A DNA stretch of 64,000 nucleotides from an uncultured Corynebacterium sp. Lineage in GTDB: Bacteria > Actinomycetota > Actinomycetes > Mycobacteriales > Mycobacteriaceae. Under the pieces are notes generated by a model, which saw nothing but the letters and a program-made list of their open reading frames with translations, was not told where the DNA came from and ran no database searches. The stretch is taken from contig NZ_CAMXWS010000002.1 in assembly GCF_947253065.1 (NCBI RefSeq), forward strand, positions 1 through 64,000. The letters run 5' to 3'. The translations under genes were made by a program, and so were the position numbers. Shown here in pieces: positions 27,572 to 36,360 of the stretch (the stretch's first letter is position 1; every line of letters begins with the position of its first letter).

Positions 27572-28006
27572 ATGTCGGACATGAAGCTTTTCACAATCGG
27601 GTATTCGCAGAAGAGCGCGGAAGAATTCTTCGACATTCTGCGCGACAACGGCGTGAAGCGAGTCGTGGATATCCGGCGGCACAACACGAACCAGCTCGCC
27701 GGCTTCACAAAGAAAGATGATCTCGCCTGGTTCCTCAAAACCATCGCCGACATCGATTACGAGCACGTCCTAGCCCTCGCCCCCAGCGAGGACCTCATGC
27801 ATGCCTACCGCAAAGAAGGCTTGCCTTTCGACGAGTTCGCACGCAAGCTCCGCTCCCAATTCGACGACCGCGACATGCCCACCAAGGACACCTTCGACCA
27901 CGCCGTCCTACTGTGCTCCGAGGCCGATCCCTCCACCTGCCACCGCCTCATCGCCGCGGAATACCTCGCTGACAAGTGGTCCGGGGTGGAAGTGATTCAT
28001 CTGTAG
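27572..28006 (+). CDS. DUF488 family protein
   Basis: 144 residues, soluble. It begins KLFTIGYSQKSAEEFFDIL, and has VVDIRRH near residue 32 and LLCSEADPSTCHRLIAAEYL near the end, the usual DUF488 blocks with a conserved Cys-His pair. Function unknown. It starts 20 bases after arsR on the same strand, so it may be read through from the arsR promoter. An internal ATG three codons in is also possible. Confidence 0.88.
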   Translation: MSDMKLFTIGYSQKSAEEFFDILRDNGVKRVVDIRRHNTNQLAGFTKKDDLAWFLKTIADIDYEHVLALAPSEDLMHAYRKEGLPFDEFARKLRSQFDDRDMPTKDTFDHAVLLCSEADPSTCHRLIAAEYLADKWSGVEVIHL

Positions 28007-28013
28007 CAAGTGC

Positions 28014-28922
28014 CTACTGCTGCGTTAGTGCCCGTGCAACAGCCAGGTCCTGCCACGGCATCCCGACTGTCTTCACCACAACACGACGACTCGGATCAAG
28101 CTCGACGACACCGCGAGCAACATCGACCATCGGGATTAGTGAATCCCAGGTCACCACTCCCTTTTCAATGGCGATGCACACATCCCCTGCTTCACGCTCC
28201 GCTGCACCAGGATCTTCAACAACCACCTGCGCATCGGCGAACACATCTTCAAAAAGTTCGCGCGCATCCGTCGTGTGTGAACCGACGGCAAGAACGATTA
28301 CATCATCACGAAGGTGCTCTGCATCAAGTATCGGCTCCTGCGAAGACGTCGCAGTGACCACGACATCCGCCTTCGACACTGCTTCATCCGCCGCTGACGT
28401 TCCCGACTCAACCCACTCATACGGGAAGTCACTCGGCTGATTACGTGAGATGAACGTGAGCGTCACCTCGCGCACACCATCACACACATCCGCGATGGTC
28501 TTCGCGTGACCGACTCCCTGAACGCCGGTGCCAAAAATCACTACATTCAACGACTCCGACGAGTCACGCAGCAGATCCACCACACACGCCACGGACACAG
28601 CCGGAGTACGCAGCTCAGTCAGAGCAGCAGCATCAATGACCGCCTCCGGTGTGAGCGTCTTACCGCCCATGAGCAGGTAGGAGCCCTGCACGAACGGAAC
28701 ATCCACATCGGAACCAACAGGCTGGATGCCGAGGACCTTCACGCCAACGGCAGCTTCAGTTGCCGCTGGCAGCAGTTGCATTTCACCATGCGGAAGCGCC
28801 ACCTTTTGACGCTCCTGGTCGTTGGCAGGTTCAAACCCGCCTTTCAGCTCCTCGCGCAGTGCATCAACTGCTGCTGATGGCGAAAGCGTTGCCATTACCT
28901 CGTCATAGTCCATGTAGCGCAT
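28014..28922 (-). CDS. Ornithine cyclodeaminase / mu-crystallin family protein
   Basis: 302 residues from ATG 28920-28922. The NAD(P)-binding fold shows as VVIFGTGVQGVGHAKTI near residue 130. VVVTATSSQEPILDAEHLRDD and VVVEDPG near 200-245 are family-typical. The family includes ornithine cyclodeaminase, alanine dehydrogenase and ketimine reductase, and the sequence alone does not fix the substrate. Convergent with the DUF488 gene. Divergent from the acetamidase-like gene. Confidence 0.85.
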   Translation of the reverse strand: MRYMDYDEVMATLSPSAAVDALREELKGGFEPANDQERQKVALPHGEMQLLPAATEAAVGVKVLGIQPVGSDVDVPFVQGSYLLMGGKTLTPEAVIDAAALTELRTPAVSVACVVDLLRDSSESLNVVIFGTGVQGVGHAKTIADVCDGVREVTLTFISRNQPSDFPYEWVESGTSAADEAVSKADVVVTATSSQEPILDAEHLRDDVIVLAVGSHTTDARELFEDVFADAQVVVEDPGAAEREAGDVCIAIEKGVVTWDSLIPMVDVARGVVELDPSRRVVVKTVGMPWQDLAVARALTQQ

Positions 28923-29075
28923 GAGCCACAGTGTATGGATTCCATATAGCTCCCGAGACCTTAACCAAAGGCACACAAAGCCATGCGCGCACTCCAGAAC
29001 CCCCGCTAACCACTACTTTTCCGGCTAGGGTCGAGACAAGTCTTAGTCGTTCTTTTCTACAAGAGAGGGCAACCA

Positions 29076-29972
29076 ATGCATTCCATCGATTCCCACACGT
29101 GTGTTTTGGCTATGTCTCCCGATGCAGAGCCACAGCTGCACATTGAAAGCGGCGCCGAAGTCACAGTCCACACCATGGATTGCTTCTCCAACACCATCAC
29201 CGATGAATCGCAGCTGTTCAGCACCGTCGGCTGGGACAAGGTGAACCCGGCCACCGGCCCCATCGCCATCAACGGTGCTAAGCCGGGCGACACTCTCAAG
29301 GTTGAGATCCTCAGCATTGAGATCGGCGATCACGCCACCATGACCACCCACCCGGACTTCGGCGCACTGCCCGGCACGGTTGAGGAGCGCACCCGTATCA
29401 TCCCCATCCGCGACGGCAAGGCTCACTTCTCCGACGACATCGCCATTGAGCTCCGCCCCATGATCGGCGTCATCGGCACCTCCCCCGCCACCGAATCCGT
29501 CGCCACCGGCGAGCCCCGCCAGCACGGCGGCAATATGGACACCAAAGAAATCGTCGCCGGCTCCACGCTCTACCTCCCAGTCGAAGTCGACGGCGCAAAC
29601 CTCAGCCTTGGCGACGTCCACGCCGTCATGGGCGACGGCGAAGTCGCCGTATGCGGCGCTGAAATCGAAGCTGAAGTAAAGATCCGCGTCACCGTCCTCG
29701 ACGGCCGCCCACTGCCCCTGCCTTTCCTCGACTCCGGCGATGCGGTCTACACAATCTCCTCCGAGATCGGCCTCACCGACGCCGTCAAGGAATCCACCCG
29801 CATGATGCGCGATTGGCTTGTCGACGAATCCCCTCTCGACGCAACCGATGCCCTCATGCTGCTCTCGCTGACCGGCGATACCCAGATCAGCCAGATCGTC
29901 GACCCTCGCATGACCGCCCGCTTCCGCCTGCCTAAGACCATTCTTGAGCAATGTGAGGTGGAGCTGCCGTAA
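29076..29972 (+). CDS. Acetamidase/formamidase family protein
   Basis: 298 residues. Beta-rich FmdA/AmdA fold: TVGWDKVNPATGPIAINGAKPGDTL near 50, EIEIGDHA-type strand near 85, PMIGVIGTSPA near 128, the His-containing QHGGNMDTKEI near 150, and LPVEVDGANLSLGDVHAVMGDGEV near 170. These are the hallmark blocks. It probably hydrolyses a short amide to ammonia and an acid; substrate unknown. RBS AAGAGAGGG precedes the ATG. Followed by a strong terminator. Confidence 0.92.
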   Translation: MHSIDSHTCVLAMSPDAEPQLHIESGAEVTVHTMDCFSNTITDESQLFSTVGWDKVNPATGPIAINGAKPGDTLKVEILSIEIGDHATMTTHPDFGALPGTVEERTRIIPIRDGKAHFSDDIAIELRPMIGVIGTSPATESVATGEPRQHGGNMDTKEIVAGSTLYLPVEVDGANLSLGDVHAVMGDGEVAVCGAEIEAEVKIRVTVLDGRPLPLPFLDSGDAVYTISSEIGLTDAVKESTRMMRDWLVDESPLDATDALMLLSLTGDTQISQIVDPRMTARFRLPKTILEQCEVELP

Positions 29973-29984
29973 CCAACAAGCATC

Positions 29985-30025
29985 AAAAGCCCAGGGACTC
30001 CGCAGTGCGGAGTTCCTGGGCTTTT
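29985..30025. terminator. Strong bidirectional terminator hairpin
   Basis: AAAAGCCCAGGGACTCCGCA against TGCGGAGTTCCTGGGCTTTT: 20-bp arms with one mismatch and essentially no loop, A-run on one side and T-run on the other. It lies between the plus-strand amidase gene and the end of the minus-strand DUF2075 gene, and can serve both. Confidence 0.9.
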
Positions 30026-30065
30026 CCCGAGCAGTTAATTCTTGCTTGACCCTTTTTAGCTGTCT

Positions 30066-31943
30066 TCAGTCTGCTCGTTGTGCAGCTTTCTTAAGCTCTT
30101 CCCTCAGTGCGTCATCAACGGCATAGATTCCCATGCCACGCACCCCTCGAGTTAGAAGCACGTTTAGCTGATTGCGCAGGAGTTCCTCACTGACGTCGAG
30201 CTTCTTCTTTTCACCGTCAATCTCCATGGAGCGTTTGCTCGTCACGTTCGGATTTCGGCTCTCACTCTTGTCGAAGACAATTCGACCATCGCGATACTTC
30301 ACTGATGGTCCAAGAATGACTCCGGCATAGTTCAGGTCAAAGCCTTGAACAGTGAAGATCGAGCCCACTTCATCAACCGTTGAGTCTCGCTCGGCCCACG
30401 AAAGCTTCTTCTCTGCTCTCGAGATCGGCATTTGGTTATTCCAGGGAAGACGGAAATCACCGATGGTGACGTCCCAGGTTTCGCTATCAGTCGGGCGTGT
30501 CTTTCCAGACGAGAACTTCCAATCGTATGTAGCGATCAGCCGGCTGAGCCCCTTCTCAACCTCGGAAGCTTCACCGTGCACCGATTTCGCTCGGATAACG
30601 GAGTGAAGATCCTCGGGGGTGTCGAAAACATCAATGCGGTAGCGATCATTCGTAGGAATTCGGGTGATCAGCCCTTGGTCGATGACCGTGCGAATCCAGT
30701 CCTCGGCTGGACCATCTGAGTCGATGCGCATCTGTTGGCTGAGGTTGATGACATTTTCTTGCCCTGCGCGAACTTCCAGTTCCCTTAGCTGCTCGTCTGT
30801 CCAGAATTGGTTACCAGCCAACACTTGAAGCGGGTCAAATACCGCAACGACCACATCAGCCAGTTCAAGAATGTCCCGGAACTGATTGTCACCTCGGTAA
30901 GACTGTTTTCCTTGGGTCCAAAGCAGATGCGCTTCGTCAATGAACACCACATCTGCCTTGGTGCCAGCGGCTTGATGCTCATTGATGAACCGTGTCGGCT
31001 TCATGACACTTGGATGCTTATCGTCATGCAGACCGAGCTTCTCCGCGATTTGCTGGTAGACGGTCACCTGCTCATCGTGGTTCACCAACAGACAAGCATT
31101 GAAACTCTTGTTTCCTCCGATTTCAGTTTCGGCAGCACGCGCTTGAATGAGGTCATAGAAAACACTGCTGAGTAGCACTGTCTTGCCAGTACCCGCTCCG
31201 CCTTTAACGAGGATCAGATCCGACTCTTCGCGATCTCGGTGAAACTCATCCGGAGTCAATGCACGGTCAACTGCTTTGAGGATCTGAACTTTTGCTCCCA
31301 CCTGCTGTTCGTTGAGCTGATGAAACGGAGATGCCTTGAAGAGTGCCGATTCCCGAATAAGTCGCTCGAGAGGAAACAGGACAGGGTCATGCTGTCGAAG
31401 TTTGCGCCAAATTGAGTTGAAAGTGACGTCAACGTAGTCGCGCGTGAAGTAGTCAGTCTGAATATTGCGACGAGCATTAGTCAAAGTGATTGAGTCTGCC
31501 CCTTTTACCCCTTCAACAGAGGACAGATACAGCATCAACCGATCCTCAATATCCAAGGTCAACGATTTATTGAATAAAGAGTGCCCAATAACGATGATCG
31601 TCGAGTCGTTATCGCGGAATGAATTCCACTTTGACGGTTTCAGTGTGACAATTTCAGGCTCTTCTACTGGAAGCAAAGCATCATCGAATGCACTGCTTTC
31701 CAGATCGATTTTGTCGGGATCGACTTCTAGGTGGGTCTTTGTTCTCTGTGCAATATCGTTCGTTTCGCCGACATAGACCTGATACGCACCATCAGCTTCT
31801 TGATAGATGACGTAAACGGTCGGGTATTTAAGGAGAAGACGCCGAGTTTCTTCGTCTTCCTGTGCCACCTCCACCAGGAAATGCTCAAGATGGTCGACGC
31901 TGTACGGAAACGACCTGACTACAGCCTTCCCCTTGAGTTTCAT
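30066..31943 (-). CDS. GIY-YIG nuclease / DUF2075 helicase-like fusion
   Basis: 625 residues from ATG 31941-31943 with GGGAGGAAAC upstream. Residues about 43-72 (VYVIYQEADG, then VYVGETNDIAQR) form a GIY-YIG-like nuclease module. From about 240 a DUF2075 P-loop domain follows: Walker A GGAGTGKT at 248-255, DEAH at 336-339, LSQQMRI near 430, VGSIFTVQGFDLNYAGVILG near 535 and LLTRGVRGMGIYA at the end, as in superfamily 1 helicases. Such fusions occur in accessory and phage-defence loci. GC is clearly lower than in its neighbours, suggesting transfer. A defence role is inference. Confidence 0.9.
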   Translation of the reverse strand: MKLKGKAVVRSFPYSVDHLEHFLVEVAQEDEETRRLLLKYPTVYVIYQEADGAYQVYVGETNDIAQRTKTHLEVDPDKIDLESSAFDDALLPVEEPEIVTLKPSKWNSFRDNDSTIIVIGHSLFNKSLTLDIEDRLMLYLSSVEGVKGADSITLTNARRNIQTDYFTRDYVDVTFNSIWRKLRQHDPVLFPLERLIRESALFKASPFHQLNEQQVGAKVQILKAVDRALTPDEFHRDREESDLILVKGGAGTGKTVLLSSVFYDLIQARAAETEIGGNKSFNACLLVNHDEQVTVYQQIAEKLGLHDDKHPSVMKPTRFINEHQAAGTKADVVFIDEAHLLWTQGKQSYRGDNQFRDILELADVVVAVFDPLQVLAGNQFWTDEQLRELEVRAGQENVINLSQQMRIDSDGPAEDWIRTVIDQGLITRIPTNDRYRIDVFDTPEDLHSVIRAKSVHGEASEVEKGLSRLIATYDWKFSSGKTRPTDSETWDVTIGDFRLPWNNQMPISRAEKKLSWAERDSTVDEVGSIFTVQGFDLNYAGVILGPSVKYRDGRIVFDKSESRNPNVTSKRSMEIDGEKKKLDVSEELLRNQLNVLLTRGVRGMGIYAVDDALREELKKAAQRAD

Positions 31944-32028
31944 GTTTCCTCCCACGCGGTGAACCTTAACCAGACTATAGATATGCCATCACGAGCCATG
32001 TGGTTAGAGAACAGTTTTTTGGGATTGT

Positions 32029-32039
32029 CGTCGATAAGC
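32029..32039 (+). repeat. Over-represented 11-mer CGTCGATAAGC (one intergenic copy)
   Basis: One of at least 12 exact copies in the window. Plus orientation: 9961-9971, 13078-13088, 17023-17033, 32029-32039, 38423-38433, 41694-41704, 48070-48080. Minus orientation (GCTTATCGACG on plus): 19509-19519, 25014-25024, 38782-38792, 44546-44556, 49934-49944. Near matches differing in the last base are at 1316 and 42709. Four copies (32029, 38423, 41694, 48070) are in non-coding spacers. Meaning unknown. Confidence 0.9.
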
Positions 32040-32126
32040 GAAATGCGTTATCCCACTAGATTCCTCACGAACACCCACTCGAACAATCCCCACCTCTATG
32101 TCCCGCCGTCTTCGTAGGCTCAAGGT

Positions 32127-33848
32127 ATGAGCAAGAACGTGGTGGAGTTTGTCCGGGCGCTGGGTGAGGCGGGCGTGGCGGCGCGGTCGGATCTGAAGAG
32201 TTTTATGCGGGCGGATGAGATCGCGGATGGGGAGATGACGGCATTGGTGGACGCGGGGGCGTCGTTTAGCGCGCAGGTTGTGGGCACGGATGTGTGGGTG
32301 GTGCGGTTTGAGCTGGTGATTGATGACGGTGCCACGGTGGCGGATCGGCTGAATGTGTGGTGTACGTGCCCGGTGCCGCGGGAGTGGTGCAAGCATGCGG
32401 TGGCGGTGGCGCGGCGGATGATGCGGGACCCGGAGTGGGTGCGTCAGGCACGGAAGGTGGAAGAGCTGGACGAAGACGATGCGCCCGCTGATGCAGACGT
32501 GACTGTGCGGGACGTGGTGGATAGCACGCTGGGGATCATGCGGAAGCGGGAGCTGATCACGGTGATCAACACGTTGCGGGAGAAGAAGCCGATGGTGGAG
32601 CCAGCGGTGACCAAGCTGGTGATGCCGTATTCATCAGTTCAGCCAGAGGGGCTGGTGGCTGTGCAGGAGGCAATCGAGCACACGCGGGTGCTGTTTGAGA
32701 ACGCGTTTATGGACGCTGACGTGGACGCCGCCGCAAGCCAGCTGCGCTACACCGGCAATGTGATCCGCAGTCATGCGTCTGATGGGCGCGAGATGCAGCT
32801 GCTGGTGGCGTTGGAAACGCTGATGTTTGAGGCCAGTGAGCGGGCACAGCTGATTGCGCTGCCGGTCGGGTCGGTGGTGCAGGCGCTGGAGGAGCTCTAT
32901 TTGCACCACGTGGCTATCGCGCATTGGTTGAAGTTGGATGCGGATCGAGTGATCGACTGGTTGCTAAACACCTATTTCGCGCCAGGCGGGTACCTGCCCA
33001 CGAAGGTGGACGAATATGCGGATCTGCTGGGCAGTGAGGGTCTGGACCGACTGATCAAAGAAGCGCACAAATACCGGCCATTGCATCCGAAGAAGCTGCT
33101 GCCACTGGAGATCGATGTGGCGTTGCTCCGAAACAACATGCACGAGCTGAAGCGTTTGTGTGAGCGGTACGGAAATTACGACGCGTTGCTGAGCTTCTAT
33201 CAGCGCAACGGGATGGATGTAGGCGCGGAGAAGCTGGTCACGGATGCGCTGTCCGCGAACGATCCGACTGTGCTCTCCCCCGAGGTGCTTTATGAAGCAG
33301 CAGCGAAATACTTCGGTGATGACGGAATGCGGATGTATCACCGCTACTGGTTCTTCGCGGCCCCGTCGCTGGAGTACTTCCTCGACTTCATCCGTGCGCC
33401 CGGCGTGGACTTCGCCGAGGCGGTGTTCGCGCTCCAGTCGGTGGAGGACGTGGCTACGGATCCGGATTACACACTGCTGGCTGCAACGTGGTTTGAGCGT
33501 TTCGACATCGGCTTTGATGTCATCACCACCGGTGGTCCCAGTGCAAGGATGGCGGCGGATTTCGCGTCGGCCGTCGGTATGAAATACGACCCGGTGTGGG
33601 CAATGGGCGTGATCTTCGTGCATATCCGCCAGCAACTCTCACGATCAGTTGTGCGAGGATCGGTGGCAGTGCAGCGTGCATCGCTTGCCCGAATCATGGA
33701 GCGGATTGTCAGGCTGCGCAAGACGGTGGAAAAAGCCGCTGGCTCAGAAGATGTCCGCATCGATTGGGAAGCAGAACTAGGTGCGCTGAAGACCGAATTC
33801 GGCAGCCCCCCTGTAGTTCGGGCGGCCTTCGAGGAGTGGGGGTTGTAA
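32127..33848 (+). CDS. SWIM zinc-finger protein
   Basis: 573 residues. The SWIM motif is clear at about 73-90: VWCTCPVPREWCKHAVAVA (CxC, then CxH). The N-terminal 60 residues form a beta-rich lead typical of SWIM proteins, and the rest is helical, TPR-like in appearance, without a helicase core. SWIM fingers bind DNA or protein; the function here is unknown. The last 25 bases, including the stop, are repeated at 35510-35534 beyond the next gene. Confidence 0.8.
   Translation: MSKNVVEFVRALGEAGVAARSDLKSFMRADEIADGEMTALVDAGASFSAQVVGTDVWVVRFELVIDDGATVADRLNVWCTCPVPREWCKHAVAVARRMMRDPEWVRQARKVEELDEDDAPADADVTVRDVVDSTLGIMRKRELITVINTLREKKPMVEPAVTKLVMPYSSVQPEGLVAVQEAIEHTRVLFENAFMDADVDAAASQLRYTGNVIRSHASDGREMQLLVALETLMFEASERAQLIALPVGSVVQALEELYLHHVAIAHWLKLDADRVIDWLLNTYFAPGGYLPTKVDEYADLLGSEGLDRLIKEAHKYRPLHPKKLLPLEIDVALLRNNMHELKRLCERYGNYDALLSFYQRNGMDVGAEKLVTDALSANDPTVLSPEVLYEAAAKYFGDDGMRMYHRYWFFAAPSLEYFLDFIRAPGVDFAEAVFALQSVEDVATDPDYTLLAATWFERFDIGFDVITTGGPSARMAADFASAVGMKYDPVWAMGVIFVHIRQQLSRSVVRGSVAVQRASLARIMERIVRLRKTVEKAAGSEDVRIDWEAELGALKTEFGSPPVVRAAFEEWGL
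33824..33848 (+). repeat. 25-bp direct repeat, copy 1 (end of SWIM gene)
   Basis: Begins GGCCTTCGAGG and ends GGGTTGTAA, encoding AFEEWGL-stop of the SWIM protein. Identical to 35510-35534; the two copies bracket the HAAAP transporter gene, 1,686 bases apart. Confidence 0.95.
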
Positions 33849-33880
33849 CTGTCTGAGGAGGTTTCCCGCTGACTCGGGCG

Positions 33881-35284
33881 TTAACGCACCATATTCCAAA
33901 TAGCCACACCGACAATCACGATGCCCATCACGCCAACGAAGATGGTGTCGGGGCGGTTGGCGTAGTGCTTGTACGCGGTGGCTTTGCGGAAGAGCAGCGA
34001 CGGGACGATGTAGACCAAGAACGCAACGAAGACGCCACCGACGACGGAGATCAGCGTCATGATGGACGGGTTAAACACCGCAACGAGGGTGCCGGTGACG
34101 AAGACGAAGATATTGATCACCCAGCGCAGGGCGTTCTCGCTGACGCGCTGCGCGAAATTCGGTGCGGCGACGCGCAGCAGGTACGTCGTGCCCTCCTCGG
34201 TACCCATCATGTGGCCGAAGTAGGACGAGGCGATCGCGCAGATGGCCACGATGGGACTCAACCAGGCCATCAGCGGCGTGCCTGTCTCGTTAGCCAGGTA
34301 GGACAGCACGGGGATGTTCTGCTCCGCCGCGGCAGCAAGGCCCTCCGCGCCGAGGGCGAACGCACACGACCAGACGAAGAACATGGTGAACAGAACCAGC
34401 GCAGTCGCGGCGATGAGCTCGATCTTGGTCACGTCTTTCTCGGTTTTAGCGACGTCGTCGTCATGCTTCTTTTGCACGTCTAGGACGAACTGCGACAGAG
34501 CAGCCATGTGACTGAAGGAGAAGACCAGGACAGGCAGCAGCAGGAGAAGTGACTGCCAGATCGGGGTATCGGACTCGTAGGAGATGAAGCTCTGCACATC
34601 CCAACGTGGAATAAGGAACAGCGACGCACCCGCTAAGGCGATGATGAGCGGGTAGACGAGGAAGTTGGCCATCGCCAGGGTTGCCTTTTGCCCGAACGCA
34701 AATGCACCGGTGAGAATACCCACGCAGATCGGCGCCAGCACCCAACGACTTAGCTCCGGGCCACCGAACTGGTTGGTAATGAAGCTGTCGATCGTGTTGG
34801 TGATGGACACGCCGTAGATCAACACAGTGGGAAAGACAGCCAACCAATACACCAACGCCGTGGCAAACCCCCGCTTGCGCCCGGTAAGCGCGGTGATGAT
34901 CTGCAGGACGTCCATGCCGGGCATCGGTGAGCCCGACACAATGCGGGCGTAAGTGCGGTGGGAGAAAAACACCAAAGGACCGATGAACAAGGTCGCGGCG
35001 ACGAGGGGCCAGAAACCGAAGGAACCGGCGTCGAGCGGGAGGAACAAGATGCCGGCACCGACAGCGGTACCGAATAGCGTCAGCGCCCAGGACATCACCG
35101 TGCCGTCGGGAACCTCATCGGTCTCCGCTTGGGTCTCGATGTACTCCCTGTCCGCGTCCGAAAGGTGGTCGAGCTCGAATTCGTCGCGGGCCTGCTCGAG
35201 ATGCTCCTCGCTGTGCAACTCCGGCAGTTCGTCGGCATCGCTTTCAGGCGTGTTAGGAGTTGGCGTACCGGAGGCAGTGGACAT
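33881..35284 (-). CDS. HAAAP-family amino-acid permease (serine/threonine type)
   Basis: 467 residues from ATG 35282-35284 with AAAGG upstream. A long acidic cytoplasmic N-terminus of about 60 residues is followed by about eleven membrane segments. The first, SWALTLFGTAVGAGILFLPLDAG, carries the HAAAP signature GxxxGAGILFLP. Similarity to SdaC-like H+/serine symporters is stronger than to TyrP, but the substrate is inferred. It lies between two 25-bp direct repeats, which suggests insertion next to the SWIM gene. The 358-base spacer upstream (35285-35642) holds its promoter region and the second repeat copy, and I see no other gene in it. Confidence 0.88.
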   Translation of the reverse strand: MSTASGTPTPNTPESDADELPELHSEEHLEQARDEFELDHLSDADREYIETQAETDEVPDGTVMSWALTLFGTAVGAGILFLPLDAGSFGFWPLVAATLFIGPLVFFSHRTYARIVSGSPMPGMDVLQIITALTGRKRGFATALVYWLAVFPTVLIYGVSITNTIDSFITNQFGGPELSRWVLAPICVGILTGAFAFGQKATLAMANFLVYPLIIALAGASLFLIPRWDVQSFISYESDTPIWQSLLLLLPVLVFSFSHMAALSQFVLDVQKKHDDDVAKTEKDVTKIELIAATALVLFTMFFVWSCAFALGAEGLAAAAEQNIPVLSYLANETGTPLMAWLSPIVAICAIASSYFGHMMGTEEGTTYLLRVAAPNFAQRVSENALRWVINIFVFVTGTLVAVFNPSIMTLISVVGGVFVAFLVYIVPSLLFRKATAYKHYANRPDTIFVGVMGIVIVGVAIWNMVR

Positions 35285-35509
35285 GAGTAGCCTTTCGTGA
35301 GAGAGCACCGGATTAGAAAGACTTTATGCGTGTGCGGGGCACTTTTCTATCTTTTCGGACATAGGGCCATAGTTCGGCCCTTGGCCAAAAACACTCCGAC
35401 CTGCAATTAATAGCGCAAGAGCTAACGTGACGGGAATTTTCAACGATAAAAGCTTCGAGTGTGACAGCAGGGTTTCAATCCGTGACAAGGGGGTAACGGA
35501 TTGCGAACT

Positions 35510-35534
35510 GGCCTTCGAGGAGTGGGGGTTGTAA
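35510..35534 (+). repeat. 25-bp direct repeat, copy 2
   Basis: Exact copy of the SWIM gene's final 25 bases, including TAA, lying 226 bases upstream of the transporter start codon. It has no open frame of its own, so it looks like the leftover end of a SWIM-type gene or a target-site duplication. Confidence 0.95.
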
Positions 35535-35642
35535 GGGAATTCAAGGAACGCAAAAGCTGCGAGTAACTAAAACTTCCCTACTCATCCTCTAGACAACGAG
35601 GGGTACCTGTTGACAGCTTGGCTTGCTCGATTAAATCCCTTC

Positions 35643-36119
35643 TCATTCTTGTGGCATTCGCCAAAGCTTTTCCCCAAGCGGAGTGATTTTGACCCCTGGT
35701 CGAATCTTTATGACGTAATCCTCGTCTGTTTCAGTCCGAGGCAGGTAAGCAAACCCATTAACGTTACTCAACCCTGGAACGGGTGGATATTCCGGATCGT
35801 AATCAATTACTTGATTAAAGATTTTGAGCCTTCTAATTAGGGTTTCTGCCCTCCGGGCAGTATCTTTCTCAAGTGATTCCGGGCCACCCAAATTAATATG
35901 CCCGTACGCCCTCAGTGAGATATAGATAGTGTTACGAAAGCATGCGCTATCGACTTCCCAAGGAAGATTTTCCGTGATCGTGGTGATCGGGGGCACATAG
36001 CCCCCATTTTTCGCAAGCTTGTGTACGTATTGTCGCGAGACGCCGTATTCCTTCGCAATATCTGTTTGCCTATGCCCTTGGGCCATGAGCCACATAACGA
36101 GATCCGCCGAGAGTGCCAA
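35643..36119 (-). CDS. Helix-turn-helix protein, phage- or island-type
   Basis: 158 residues. Residues about 15-35 (GHRQTDIAKEYGVSRQYVHKLAKNGG) form a sigma-4/resolvase-like helix-turn-helix. The rest (about 45-155) is an uncharacterised alpha/beta domain with many charged residues. The start TTG 36117-36119 is backed by AAGGA eight bases upstream. GC is visibly lower than in its neighbours, and the gene is alone in its strand context. This suggests acquisition by transfer; similar small proteins occur in actinobacterial prophages, but no other phage gene is present here. Confidence 0.7.
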   Translation of the reverse strand: MALSADLVMWLMAQGHRQTDIAKEYGVSRQYVHKLAKNGGYVPPITTITENLPWEVDSACFRNTIYISLRAYGHINLGGPESLEKDTARRAETLIRRLKIFNQVIDYDPEYPPVPGLSNVNGFAYLPRTETDEDYVIKIRPGVKITPLGEKLWRMPQE

Positions 36120-36360
36120 AACAATTTTCCTTGATTGTGCCCACTATTAAATTAAACAGGATTATAAACCTCAAACGCTCATTTTCCAGATGTAACTTGC
36201 ACTCCTACATTTAGAGCCCCGAAAGCTACGAAACCCATACAACGACGCTCCTCAGCCGCTCTCCATCATGGCCCCCTAATTAGTCGCCAAGAACGCTGAA
36301 GCGCCGAAATTAGAAACTTCAGGGTTCACAGACGATCTATGGCAATTAAAGTTTCGCACT

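Noticed and set aside
30066..36119. A prophage
   Set aside because: No integrase, capsid, terminase or lysis genes; only a single HTH gene and a GIY-YIG/DUF2075 protein.
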